64,000 nt of DNA from Smittia aterrima (taxonomy: Eukaryota; Arthropoda; Insecta; Diptera; Chironomidae), in contig CP093830.1 in NCBI GenBank assembly GCA_033063855.1, positions 9,114,854 through 9,178,853 of the forward strand, read 5' to 3'. Shown in pieces: positions 24,710 through 36,697 of the stretch. Positions within the stretch are counted from its first letter, which is position 1. Each line of letters opens with the position of its first letter. Both the position numbers and the translations under genes were made by a program. The notes below the pieces were generated by a model, which was given only the letters and a program-made list of their open reading frames with translations, did no database searches and was not told the origin of the DNA.

Positions 24710-24960
24710 TTAATGATCCTTTAAACTGGTTTCCTTGAACCCTTTTTTTGCAGCCAGAAGGCAAATCTGGTCAAACCAGTCTAGGTCATACAGCTCAACC
24801 CTTCCGGAAGACAATCGATTCTCCTTCAGGTAGACAGACCATTGGGTAAGCGTGAGAAAACCGGTTTGGTCCTTGTTTGTTTGTCCCCGACGATGCAACG
24901 GGATGTATCTGATTTCGTAACGGGTCAATTCTAAGACGGGAAACCAGTTTCAACCCTTTC
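24710..24960. other. Compositional island with Grainyhead-type motifs and an open frame
   Basis: This island is more GC-balanced than its flanks. It contains several near-palindromes of the form AAACYRGTTT: AAACTGGTTT (24723-24732), AAACCGGTTT (24858-24867) and AAACCAGTTT (24941-24950), plus CTGGTcaaACCAG (24767-24779). These match the Grainyhead/CP2 consensus. The outer pair also forms a perfect 12-base inverted repeat (24723-24734 with 24939-24950). On the minus strand the frame is open from 24949 down to the stop at 24710 (79 codons) with a protein-like mix of residues that I do not recognise. It could be an enhancer, a decayed mobile element, or a coding remnant. Confidence 0.35.
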
Positions 24961-27900
24961 TTCTTCCTTTAGTGTCCCTTTTTTTGTACCGACGTATGCA
25001 AATCAAATCGTCCGTTGGTCGATGAGTGTTGAGACAAAAATGATTTTAAATGCATTTTTCGATGTTTGTAGTTTGAGAAACTTTTGTCTTAACATAATTG
25101 TCCTCTAAAACATTTTAAAACCCGTTAGATCAACATATGTTGATGAGCAATCTCTCAACTTCTCTCAATCTCTGTAATTCAGTTTCGTTCGGAATTCAAA
25201 AGTTGTCAGAAGCTCAAACAGTTTGCTGCTGAAAGTGAAAACAAAACTTTTGCACGATTGAAAGTTTATCGAGTGCTCTTAATTTATTAAAAGTTTGTCA
25301 GCAACAGCTTCTGCATTTCAGAGAAATTATCATTCGAAAGTTTGAAAGAATTGAATCCCGCTGGGTAGTCCGCCCATCTCGTTTCTCCACTCTCCAAAGC
25401 GAATATTGAAAAAAGAAAAAAAGTTTTTCTTGACAGAAAAAAAGTTTCGCTGAAAGAAAAATGTCTTCGACCATATTGCAGCTCAACCCTGCTCACTCAA
25501 TAGAATTTAAATATTTGATGGCTGACGGCGGTGTGGGATAAGGAAAGCATTTCAGTTTTCATTTTTAATTCTTCCCCCATTAAAAATCCTTTTTTATTTC
25601 AAATCGCTAACAAAGAGCGAGAAGGGAAAAATCAATCAAAGGACGAGAGAGGGTGCGGGGATTTAATGAAAAATAGCGCGAACGGGAGGGATTCAGGACG
25701 CGCTGAGCCATCGAAAATTCCCTTCAAAAAGTTGATGAAAAAAATCACTCAAAGACCCTCGCGCGTCTTCTTCTTTTATTTCGGAAAAATACAAAAAGTT
25801 CCTTTCTGAGTTTTCATCTCTTTTTTCTGTAATTTTCCATTCCGAGCGAGAAGCTTCGAAGACAAAAAAGAACGAAGGGTTTCATGTTTCGCGAAAACGC
25901 GCGAGGGTTTCTTAATTTTTATAATTTTTCATAGTGAAGCAAGCGAAAAGAAGGAATTTCAATGAGGGTGATTTTAATGTTTTTTCATCGTTCTTCGCAT
26001 AATTTTTCTTCGAGAGGTTTCATTCGTCAATGATGTTGACTTGAAGCTTCAGAAGCTTCTCTTTAAAGTTTTGAGATTTCTCGAGCTTCTCGTGAGTCTT
26101 CAAAAAAAGTGTAATTAACAATCAATTGACAAACCTCACGAACTTTCCCTTTGAAGCGAATTTTTTTCCAACTCTTCCTCCATCGCCTTACGTTTTCCAC
26201 TTTTTACTTTCCTTTCTTTGCCTTTTTCCTTCGAGAAATATTTTCCATCTGACGAGCGGGGAGAGATGGAAAAATAATAATACAGCCATTAATTTACAAC
26301 CTCTCCCACTCCCCCCTCAACTTTCTTCAAAGTCCACCCCATCATTTTGCTGTGTTTTCAATTTTTTACCATCGCTCGATGGGGTCTTCATTGCTCTCCC
26401 GGCTGAAACGAGAGAAATTTCCCTTCGAAAGGATTGTTTTCTTACGGCTGCTGATGATGTTCTCCATCGCCTTGCCTTCCACCCTCATCCCCCATGCTCC
26501 AAGCTTCTTAAGTCTCCCGTTGGACAAATGAGATCTCGAGAAGAAATAAGAAAGATGAAAAAAAAAATTATGAAAAATTAAATTAATTTTTTCCATGCTG
26601 AGCAGTGAGATGAATTTTTCTGCTGAGTTGGAAATGATGTAAATTGAGTTTCAGCTTCTCCTTGCTTTCCATTTCCTCGCTGCGAGCCCCATTTGCTCGC
26701 TCCAGAGAACTTTTCTTTCCATCGAACTTGAGCGAGTTTTTCTTCTTATGATAAATGGACTTTTTATGGCTCTTCACAGTTGAACTATTTAATTAAAAAT
26801 ATAGTTTCATGCAGTTTGATGGAAAATTTATTATTTCCAAAGCAAAGGCGTATGATGAAGCTTTGAGTAATTTTAAAGAGGCTTGCGGAAAACACTTTTG
26901 GTTGACTTAAGATCTTAAAATGTTGATAAGAAGACGAGAGTGGCTCAATCATTAAAATCAAGACACGCTTTGTAAGTTTCAAGATATTTCAGTCTAGTAA
27001 ACAAATTTAAATCAAGTTTCTTAGTGAAATACATTGAAAATAGTTTGAAACTTTACTGACCAAGTACAACACTCAAAATTAACCAAAAATTCTTGTTTGC
27101 TTTAAAACGAACTTTAAGTTTCCATCATCAAAACTCGCAGAAACAAAAAATTGTGAAAATCATCAACAGAAAGGAAAACGAGAAAAAAAATGTTTCGTCA
27201 ATTTTTCTTCGAATTACTGCCACTTGGATCGTTTTCTTACTCATTTATTTTTTGTTTCCCCTAATGGCTCTTTCGAGAAGCGAGAAAAATGTTGGTGGGT
27301 TGAAGGCGAAGAAAAACGAAGAAGTAAAACAAGCCAACACAACGAACGGAGCTCACAAAAAAGCGAACTTGTTTTTTCCTTCTTCGCACATCAAAATGGT
27401 AAAATAACGAAAAAAAAGGGAAGGGCAGTGAAAAAAGCGAAAGAAATTAATGGCAGGCAGGCAAAATGTGCGAGGGTTGATGGAAGATTGTGGGTGGGAA
27501 TCTTTCTGTAGATGTGAACGGGATGGCGAACGCGTTTAAATGGAATGGTGACGGTTGAGAGTTCGTAGAGCTTGCCGTTGTGAAATAAAAATAAGAAACA
27601 AAAAAAAGTCGCGCGGGTGTGTGGGAGGACAGCGAGCAAAGGGATGGAAATGAAAAGAAAGCCTTAGAAAGAGAGCAAAGTTACCCTTTTTCAATTTATT
27701 CTTCTCCATGTAATTTTTCATTATCATCGTTTTATAATTTTCTGTTTTTTATTCCTCGCTACATTTCCAACCCTTTTCCTTCTCCTTAGCGAGCGTCTTT
27801 CGCTCTCTTCTCGTGTACAGTTTTTTTTCTTAATTTATTTCACAAACTCACCCTTTTTGAGAAGCGGCGCCTAAGCGACCCATTGGAGAGTGAGATGGAG

Positions 27901-30168
27901 AGATCGACGAGGGAAACTGAAGATGAGTTTTAATCGACTTGGACTATTAATGAGAATTGCGAATGAAGGCAGATGAAGACGAGTTTGCTTGTTACGGCAC
28001 ATGAAGCCGAAAAAGAAGAATAAAATTATCGTTGAGATTGAAATACGAAACTTTGAAATGAGTTTAGCTTTAAATGCTAATGAATTGCCAATGTTTTTAG
28101 AAGAATATGAAGATTTTGAAGTTAACTTTCAGATTTTGACCAAGAAATAACTTGAGAGAGTCTCAAAATACAAAAATTGATTTCAGAAATTTAAGAATTT
28201 TTCTCCTCAGCTTTCTATCAAATTGAATTTGTAACGTGAGCTGCTTTAAATGCTCACTGATGTGAGGCGTCGTAGGTGGAGGGATGTTAAGTCAGCAGTT
28301 TTTCTTTTGTTGAGTCTTACGATCTTCATGTGGAAAACCGAAGACAGTTACACGAAAGCTACCCACATATCGATCGAATTAAAAAGAGAAGAAAAGAAAA
28401 GAAGGAATAAAAAAACTAATTAACTTTCTTCAGGGAATGTCGCTCGTCTCAAGCGTGTTTCGTGGTTGCGGGGCATCCAATGAAGCTGAAATACTTTGTT
28501 TGCACATGAGTCAACTTCTCGTTTTTTGTTTGAATTGTTGTCACCCAATTCAACTCATTCCTCTTATCTACTCGCCGACACTGCCACTTTCGTTTCCCAC
28601 AAAAAAAATCCTTGCTCATGAGTTTTTCTTTCTTTCTTTCGCTCCAAGCGATAATACTCACACAAACGAAGTAAATGAGCAATTTCAACTTTTCCATACA
28701 CGCTACAACTCAAGGAGAAGAAAATCCCATGAAAAACGAATCTCCTTTACACATACGAATTGTTTGAATTCTTGTGGCCTCGGGAAACATTTTTAATGAC
28801 TTTTCTTCTATGGAAATCTTTCCGTTTCTCGCGAAGGGTGGAATTCTCACACATTGTCGGTTTTATTAGTCAAAGAGTTGAATGAATCTTTATTCTTTAA
28901 AAGAAAATGCATTTTAATAATTGCTCAACTGGACACTAAAAGTTTAGAGCAACAAAATTAAATTTACGGATCGTCTCGCAACGTAAAACATTCTCTCGTT
29001 CCTTAACATTATCCAGAAACTTCATCCTCCTCCGCAATTTACAGACTCTCAGATACTTTCTCGGATGTTCTAAACGTTTATTAATATTTACGATTTTCAA
29101 ATTCAATTTTCACCTCGAACTTTTCGCGCGGGATCGTGTGAAGTTAAAAGCGCCCATGTGGTTCATAACATAACTCTTCTCCTTCCCTCGACATAGCCGT
29201 CGCTTCTTTAAAGGAAAAACATACAAAAAGTGTTAAACTTTCCAGAGTTTTTCTTCTGAAGCGAAAAATGGTGAAAGCAAACTTTCCTCCAGCTCGGCTA
29301 AGAAAGCAAAAGAATGGAGAAAAAAAAGAAAAAACACAATAAATAATCCAAGATGAATTTGCAAGATCTTCCACCTCATCCTCCCCGTCATCCAGCTCGA
29401 GGCACACACGAGAGACGAGAGATATCTTTTAATGGCTGCAGCATGGAAATTTTTCCTCAAATGTTCATATGTGCTTCTGCTTTTTTATCTTTCCGGGATT
29501 TCTTTCTTTCTTTATCCAACAGTCGTTGTCGTCGTTTTTTCGGCTGAATGGGAGAAAATATTGCCGTTTGTTCATCTTCTTCAATGCACAGCGAGAGAGA
29601 GACAGAGACTTGGGTCGCCTATTCATGATATAAAGGAAAAAGGAAAAGGCGATGATGAATCTTCTTCATGGAAAAAGTTTTCCTCTTCTCGTATCCATCA
29701 GTCATTCCTCATTCCACTCACACGCCATCCGACATGCGAGCATCATAAAAAAAGAGTTTTAAAGAAATGGAAACTCCATTGTAAGCGAGGGAGAGCCAAC
29801 CTGTGGGGAAGATGAATACAACACGTATCAGTGAAACGAATAACGACGACACAATTATTGCACATTCGCCTTATGTTGTTGTGGAAGAGTTTGTCGAAGA
29901 TAACAGACAATGTGACTTTGCGTTTATCGCCACGGCGAGAGTCCAATGAATGCAGTGAAGCGTTTGCTTAAAAAAAACTCTTCCCACCTTCGCTTCTTGA
30001 AGAAGAAGAAACTCAGTCGCCGTCTTTATTCACTCACCACCCTCTCCCATGTGTGAATGAAAAAGAGGCAAGAGTTTCAAGAGAAAAGTTTTCATCCACA
30101 TCTCGGCCCCATTGTTCCCCCTAGCACAATGGCTTGGTTCAGCTCATGTGGATGGCGAGAAGTGAAAG
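24961..30168. other. Gene-free stretch before the SLC35B1 duplication
   Basis: Only low-complexity open frames are present, rich in Lys, Phe, Ser and Arg, on both strands. No family signature, tRNA or repeat unit was recognised. The DNA is dense in GAAAA/TTTTC and GCGAG/CTCGC words as in the first 12 kb. Confidence 0.5.
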
Positions 30169-32975
30169 AAAAACTTATTTTTTATTGCGTTGGAAATTTT
30201 TATCTTTCTCTTAATGTTGTTTCCAACTCAACTTCTCGACTTCTTCCTTAATTTGACTTGGTTTAATTTTTTTAAATTGCATTTTGTTTGATAAAAGTTT
30301 AAAAGAAAATTTAATTGACTAGGCTTTTTGGTTTCTACTTTGATCTTAAAGCGAAATAATTTCTAGCAATTTGATTATGAGTTAGTTTACAATGGAACAT
30401 TAAACTTTGTTAGTTGACGAGTCTAGAAAAATATTTAAAAATATTTTGTGCAAGAATGTTCTGCTAGAAACATTTTCCAATGCTTTTAAAAGATGGCGCA
30501 GAATTCTGAAGTTCTTAAAAAAACTTTCTCACCGGTCGAGTGAAGATAATCTTCCTGCTTTACGTTTTAATTCAACAAGAAATTTCTCAATTATTGTTTT
30601 CTATTTTTAGAAGCGTGAAGACAAAAGCGCGTAAGTTGAAAGATTTTCTTGATCTTGATATGAGAAATTTAAAATAGTTTTCTCAAACGAACAAATGAAT
30701 TTCTTTTTTGACCATGACCTCCGAGTAAATACTTTGTGCGATAATCATTTCGCAGGCGCTTGCTAAACTTTCCTATCACGAACAGTAAATAAAATTTATG
30801 GGACGAGTTAATGAATTATTCGTTATCTAATCACATGAGGTTATCACTTGTGCAGTGAGCTTCGTCGTGTGAAAATCACGCGCAACTGGAAATCTGTCGA
30901 CGATAAAGTGAATCGACATCCGAAAACATTAAAACTCATGCCACATGTTCCGGAAATATTCCGTCAACCACCTGAGTGCGTGATTCGCTTGTTAGGCTAA
31001 GAAGAAAGGAAATAGAAACCGTAACTGCGTTAGTTCTCGTGACAATATTTCTTGATTTGATTCATTCAAGAATAAACAGAATTCTCAATGGCAGTCGAAT
31101 AACTCGGAGCGAATATTTGCGCAGCTAGTTAAATACTTTTCATTTACATTTTTAATTGAGAAACGAATGCAGATCGTTGAGTTGTTTGTCGTTGAATAAT
31201 TGTTGTGGAATTTTTATTTCCAGACAATAATGTTTCAAAGTATTTTTTGACGAGAGAGAGAATAAATTTTGTGGGTTTACTGATTTTTCATTGAATATTT
31301 CATCTCAGCGGGGGAGTCGAGAAGTGATTTTCCGATTATTGTGAGAAGTCTTCTTTTTTGATTGTGTTGTGACAGAACTCAATAAATTTCCCTTTATTTT
31401 TCCCTCGCATTTTCTCTCCTTCTGGTTTTCTTCTTCTCTTCTCTCCGCAACGTGCGAGGCTTGCTCATGTTTTTTCGAATAAAACGTAGTAGAAATTGAA
31501 AAGAATCTACGCACACGTTAGTCGAGGTGAAGCATCGCGCGAGTAATCGGCGATTTGTTAGTCGTTCTCGTTAGACGTAAAAAAATATTATTCGTCGCGG
31601 TTGAGTCACACTCGCGGCTAGTTCTGACATAAAACACAATTTTAAGTGACTAAAGTGATTTCAAAACACTAAAATGGGTGCATTACAAGAATTACCCAAA
31701 AGAATTTGGGCAAATGAGACCTTCAGGATGATATTCATTTCCGCTGGCATCATGATTTGTTTCGTCGTCATCGGAGTAATGCAAGAAAAAATTATGCGCG
31801 GATGTTTCGGAGGTGAACTTGTCGAAGGAAAGTGTGTAAATGGCGAGAAGTACGAATTCGAGTTAACACTTGTTGGAATGTCTGCGCTTTGGTACGCAAT
31901 TGTCGCTAGAAGTAAGTGTGAAACTTGATTGAAACTTTCCGTTGAAGCGTGTTCACAACAAATAAAAAAAGAAGATAAATTGGAAAGGGTCGAACGGATG
32001 ACCACTGTTTGATCAGATGGAAAATTAAATGTTTGCTGAAAGAAATCGACATTTCTGAATTATTTTAATTTTTTTTAGTAATCCTTCGATTTCAAAACTC
32101 CAATGAACCTGATAAAACTCATCAAGGATGGTACGCAGCAGCCGCGTTCACTTATCTCTCCGCAATGGTAAATTACATATTTATGATGAAACTTTCTTAT
32201 TGAAGTAATTTCTTTTAGGTGTGTAGCACTATGGCATTGAGATGGGTCACGTACCCAACTCAAGTCATCGCGAAAAGCTCGAAACCGATTCCCGTCATGT
32301 TGATTGGAGTACTGCTCGCTCACAAACGTTACACAATTCAGAAATATTTCTTCGTGTTTATGATTGTTGTTGGTGTCATAATGTTTATCTATAAAGACGG
32401 CAAGGGCAAGGAAGGCGATGCAAACAATCATATTGGATTGATTTTGATTGGAATCAGTTTATTGTCGGATGGAGTTCTTGGAGCGATTGAAGACCGAATG
32501 CGAGCAGCGACCAAGCCATCGACTTTCAACTTCATGTTCTCGATTAATTTCTACAGCGCAATCTTCCTCGCAATTGGAACTGTTGCCACTGGCGAAATCT
32601 CTCACTTTTTCGAATTCGCGGTGAAATATCCGGATGTGTGCATTAAGATTGGAGCGGCGGCAATCGTTGGATCATTCGGACAAATCTTCATCTTCATGAT
32701 GATTTCTGAGTTTGGACCACTGCCATGTTCAATCGTCACGACCACGAGAAAGTTCTTTACCGTCCTCATTTCTGTGATTTTCATGGGAAATCCTCTCACC
32801 ACGCGTCAACAAATCGCGACTGCTGTCGTCTTCGCACCACTTTTCGCCGACGCTCTTTGGGGAAAGAAACAACTCTGCGGGAAACAACCAGTTCAAGCTG
32901 TTCCAACCGAAGAGCCAGACCTTGAAAAGAATGAGATGAATGGAGTCGAATTGGAGACGTTGAAAAGCAAAAAAG
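30169..32975 (+). repeat. Tandem duplication unit A
   Basis: This unit matches 33457-36429 almost base for base, with small indels. It covers about 1.5 kb of upstream noncoding DNA and nearly all of an SLC35B1 gene. The left breakpoint is at AAAAACTTATTTT (30169 and 33457). The right breakpoint lies inside the last coding exon, after AGCAAAAAAG (32975 and 36429). Confidence 0.9.
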
Positions 32976-33028
32976 TTGGACTGGTTACAGAGGACATTTT
33001 ACTTAAAGGAAATGAAGTTTCACTTTGA
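31674..33028 (+). CDS. SLC35B1-type ER nucleotide transporter, copy A with replaced C-terminus
   Basis: Exons 31674-31911, 32079-32167 and 32219-33028 join in frame to give 378 residues. It belongs to the drug/metabolite transporter superfamily, with about ten membrane helices and family motifs such as YPTQVIAKSSKPIPVM and CSIVTTTRKFFT. Human SLC35B1 is an ER ATP/ADP exchanger, and the Drosophila relative is meigo. Up to residue 360 it is nearly identical to copy B. After the shared SKK the sequence switches to 17 unrelated residues (VGLVTEDILL...) encoded by the junction DNA, where copy B has DSE and a stop. This moves the near-C-terminal dilysine away from the end. No AATAAA is seen between the stop codon and the start of unit B. 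It may be expressed and mislocalised, or decaying. Confidence 0.88.
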
Positions 33029-33456
33029 GCTCACCAGAGATGGATCCAATGTGTGGAGCTTGGATTTTCTGGGATTTATTGCTTTGTCAAGTCGAGCTGA
33101 TCATTTCATGTGAACAAATGAAAGCTCTAACTCCAAAGGAAAAGAAGTTTCACTTGGCGCTGGCAAGAGGTGGAGCCAGATCTGGCCAGCTATGAAATCC
33201 ATGCACTCGATTCAACATGCTGATCACTTCTTGTGCACAAGTCACAGCGGAAATGTGCTTCCGTTTTCGAGAAAACTAATTTCAAAACTAAAAATCGACT
33301 TTTTGTATGGAGATTCCAGGTTTTGGGCCCGTGGGCCCGATCCTGATGAGCTAGCAAAAATTCCTCAAAAGTTGTTTTTCTAATTGAAATTCTCTATCGA
33401 AATTAATTCGCTAGCTCATCGCGTTCGCGAGTTATCTCAATCGGATGAAAAACCCT
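32976..33456. repeat. Junction segment with a diverged tandem repeat
   Basis: This segment sits between duplication units A and B and has no match elsewhere in the window. It contains two diverged copies of a unit of about 123-130 bases. One starts near 33005 (AAAGGAAATGAAGTTTCACT), the other near 33135 (AAAGGAAAAGAAGTTTCACT). Their later parts align around GCTGATCAT (33096) and GCTGATCAC (33219). The first copy encodes the new C-terminal tail of SLC35B1 copy A. It looks like a dispersed-repeat or mobile-element fragment, but I cannot name a family. Confidence 0.55.
33345..33420. repeat. Inverted repeat with 11-base arms
   Basis: GATGAGCTAGC (33345-33355) and GCTAGCTCATC (33410-33420) are perfect inverted copies separated by 54 bases. 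Just outside the left arm is GGGCCCGTGGGCCC. They may be the ends of a small non-autonomous element or a stem-loop. No target-site duplication is visible. Confidence 0.45.
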
Positions 33457-36429
33457 AAAAACTTATTTTTTATTGCGTTGGAAATTTTTATCTTTCTCTT
33501 AATGTTGTTTCCAACTCATCTTCTCGACTTCTTCCTTAATTTGACTTGGTTTAATTTTTTTAAATTGCAATTTGTTTGATGAAAGTTTAAAAGAAAATTT
33601 AATTGACTAAGCTCTTCTACTTTGATCTTAGCGAAATAATTTCTAGCAATTTGATTATGAGTTAGTTTACAATGGAACATAAAACTTTGTTAGTTGACGA
33701 GTCTAGAAAAATATTTAAACTTGTTGTGCAAGAATGTTCTGCTAGAAACATTTTCAAATGCTTTTGAGAGATGGCGCAGAATTCTAAAACTGTTAAAAAA
33801 ATCTTTCTCACCGGTCGAGTGAAGATAATCTTCCTGCTTTCCGCTTTAATTCAACAAGAAATTTCACAATTATTGTTTTCTATTTTTAGAAGCGTGAAGA
33901 CAAAAGCGCGTAAGTTGAAAGATTTTCTTGATCTTGATATGAGAAATTTAAAATAGTTTTCTCAAACGAACAAATGAATTTCTTCTTTGACTTTGACCTC
34001 CGAGTAAATACTTTGTGCGATAATCATTTCGCAGGCGCTTGCTAAACTTTCCTATCACGGCCAGTAAATAAAATTTATGGGACGAGTTAATGAATTATTC
34101 GTTATCTAATCACATGAGGTTATCGCTTGTGCAGTGAGCTTCGTCGTGTGAAAATCGTGCGCAACTGAAAATCTGTTGAAGACAAACTTAATCGACATCC
34201 GAAAACATTTAAACTCATGTCACATGTTCCGGAAATATTCCATCAACCACCTGAGTGCGTGATTCGCTTGTTAGGCTCAGAAGAAAGGAAATAAAAAAAC
34301 CGTAACTGCGTTAGTTCTCGTGACAATATTTCATGATTTGATTCATTCAAGAATAAACAGAATTCTCAATGGCAGTCAAATAACTTTGAGCGACTATTTG
34401 CGCAGCTAGTTAAATATTTTTTCATTTACATTTTAATTGACAAACGAATGCAGATCGTTGTTTGTCGTTGAATGATTGTTGTGGAATTTTTATTTCCAGA
34501 CAAAAATATTTCAAAGTATTTTTTGACGAGAGAGAGAATATATTTTGTGGGTTTACTGATTTTTCATTGAACATTTCGTCTCAGCGGGGGAGTCGAGAAG
34601 TGATTTTCCGATTATTGTGAAATGTCTTCGACTTTTTCTTCTTCTTATTTTGATTGTGTTGTGACAGAACTCAATAAATTTCCCTTCTGATAATTTTCCC
34701 TCGCATTTTCTCTCCACAGGTTTTCTTTTTCTCTTCTCGCTCCGCAACGTGCGAGACTTGTTCATGTTTTTTCGAGTCAAACGTAGTAGAAAATTGAAAA
34801 GAATCTACGCACACGTTAGTCGAGGTGAAGCATCGCTCGAGTAAACGACGATTTGTTAGTCGTTCTCGCTTAAACGTAAAAAAATATTATCGTCGCGGTT
34901 GAGTCACATTCGCGGTTAGTTCTGACATAAAACACAATTTAAAGTAACTAAAGTGATTTCAAAACACTAAGATGGGCGCGTTAGTAGATTTACCCAAAAG
35001 AATTTGGGCAAATGAGACCTTCAGGATGCTTTTCATTGCCGCTGGCATCATGATTTGTTTCGTCGTCTTCGGAATAATGCAAGAAAAAATCATGCGCGGA
35101 TGTTTCGGAGGGGAACTTGTCGAAGGAAAGTGCGTAAACGGCGAGAAATACGAATTCGAAATAACACTTGTTGGAATTCTCGCGCTTTGGTACGCAATTC
35201 TCGCTAGAAGTAAGTTTGAAACTTGATTGAAGCTTTCCGTATAAGGCGAAAGATAGATATGAGCGATTGCTGTTATCAATTTTCCGCAAGGTCACGTCGA
35301 TTTCTTCAGATATCAGTTATTCGATGCCGGTTGCGTCATATTCATTGTGACCACAATTAACATAATTGGAGCTAAAAATATGAATTAAAAATTATTGAAG
35401 CGTGTTCATAGCAAATAAAAAAAGAAGATAAATTGGAAAGGGTCGAACGGATGGCCACTGTTTGATCAGATGGAAAATTAAATGTTTGCTGAAGGAAATC
35501 GACACTTCTAAATTATTTTTAATTTTTTTTAGTAATCCTTCGAATTCAAAACTCAAGTGAAGCTGATAAAACTCATCAAGGATGGTACGCAGCAGCCGCG
35601 TTCACTTATCTCTCCGCAATGGTAAATTACATATTTATGATGAAACTTTCTTATTGAAGTAATTTCTTTTAGGTGTGTGGCAATATGGCACTGAGATGGA
35701 TCACGTACCCAACTCAAGTCATTGCGAAAAGCTCGAAGCCGATTCCCGTCATGCTGATTGGAGTGCTGCTCGCTCACAAACGTTACACAATTCAGAAATA
35801 TTTCTTCGTGTTTATGATTGTTGTTGGTGTCATAATGTTTATCTATAAAGACGGCAAGGGCAAGGAAGGCGATGCAAACAATCATATTGGATTGATTTTG
35901 ATTGGAATCAGTTTATTGTCGGATGGAGTTCTTGGAGCGATTGAAGACCGAATGCGAGCAGCGACCAAGCCATCAACTTTCAACTTCATGTTCTCGATTA
36001 ATTTCTACAGCGCAATCTTCCTCGCAATCGGAACTGTTGCCACTGGCGAAATCTCTCACTTTTTCGAATTCGCGACGAAATATCCGGATGTGTGCGTAAA
36101 GATTGGAGCGGCGGCAATCGTTGGATCATTCGGACAAATCTTCATCTTCATGATGATTTCTGAGTTTGGACCATTGCCATGCTCAATCGTCACTACCACA
36201 AGAAAGTTCTTTACCGTCCTCATTTCTGTGATTTTCATGGGAAATCCTCTCACCACGCGTCAACAAATCGCGACTGCTGTCGTCTTCGCAGCACTTTTCG
36301 CCGACGCTCTTTGGGGAAAGAAACAACTCTGCGGGAAGCCACCAGTTCAAGCTGTTCCAACCGAAGAGCCAGACCTTGAAAAGAATGAGAAGAACGGAGT
36401 CGAATTGGAGACGTTGAAAAGCAAAAAAG
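33457..36429 (+). repeat. Tandem duplication unit B
   Basis: Second copy of the unit at 30169-32975. It carries the SLC35B1 gene with a plausible native 3' end. It has about 156 extra bases inside intron 1 (around 35240-35396) compared with unit A. The upstream noncoding parts stay highly similar, so the duplication is recent or homogenised. Confidence 0.9.
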
Positions 36430-36440
36430 ACTCAGAGTGA
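34972..36440 (+). CDS. SLC35B1-type ER nucleotide transporter, copy B (native-looking)
   Basis: Exons 34972-35209, 35533-35621 and 35673-36440 join in frame to give 364 residues. The protein is a drug/metabolite transporter with about ten helices and the SLC35B1 motifs (FGGELVEGKCVNGEKYEF luminal loop, YPTQVIAKSSKPIPVM, CSIVTTTRKFFT). It probably exchanges ATP/ADP or another nucleotide across the ER membrane, as known for SLC35B1. It ends in SKKDSE, with a dilysine in nearly the same place as in vertebrate SLC35B1, which suggests ER retrieval. Differences from copy A are few and mostly conservative, for example Ala for Pro in the last helix and several changes in exon 1. I take this as the ancestral copy because only its 3' end resembles the family's C-terminus. 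Confidence 0.92.
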
Positions 36441-36697
36441 AGTTGGCGTTAGTGCCTTTCGGAAATTATTGTTCCACAACTCGAGTAACGAAGAATTAAA
36501 ACCTTCAATTACTTTCCAGAATTTTAAATCAAACAAAACGCTCTTAATTTATTTTAGTTTAAAATTACAATATTTTGCAATAGTTAGGTAAAACATCTAT
36601 CATTGTTGTAGCCTTTAAAATGTGAACCGTACAAAAAAATAAAACAATTTGCTTACACTGTTTAAGGTTGCGCTGGCTTGCATAAAAAATCATTTTC

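Noticed and set aside
30407..30610. 67-codon open frame, also present in part at 33771-33956
   Set aside because: It is repeated only because it lies in the duplicated noncoding segment. The two copies differ by indels that change the frame, so protein conservation is not supported.
33005..33260. CRISPR-like or satellite array
   Set aside because: Only two diverged units of unequal length occur, with no spacer regularity, and the genome is eukaryotic.
31674..36440. Reading the two SLC35B1 copies as one gene with alternative exons
   Set aside because: Each copy has its own start codon, all three exons and its own upstream region, so a tandem gene duplication is simpler.
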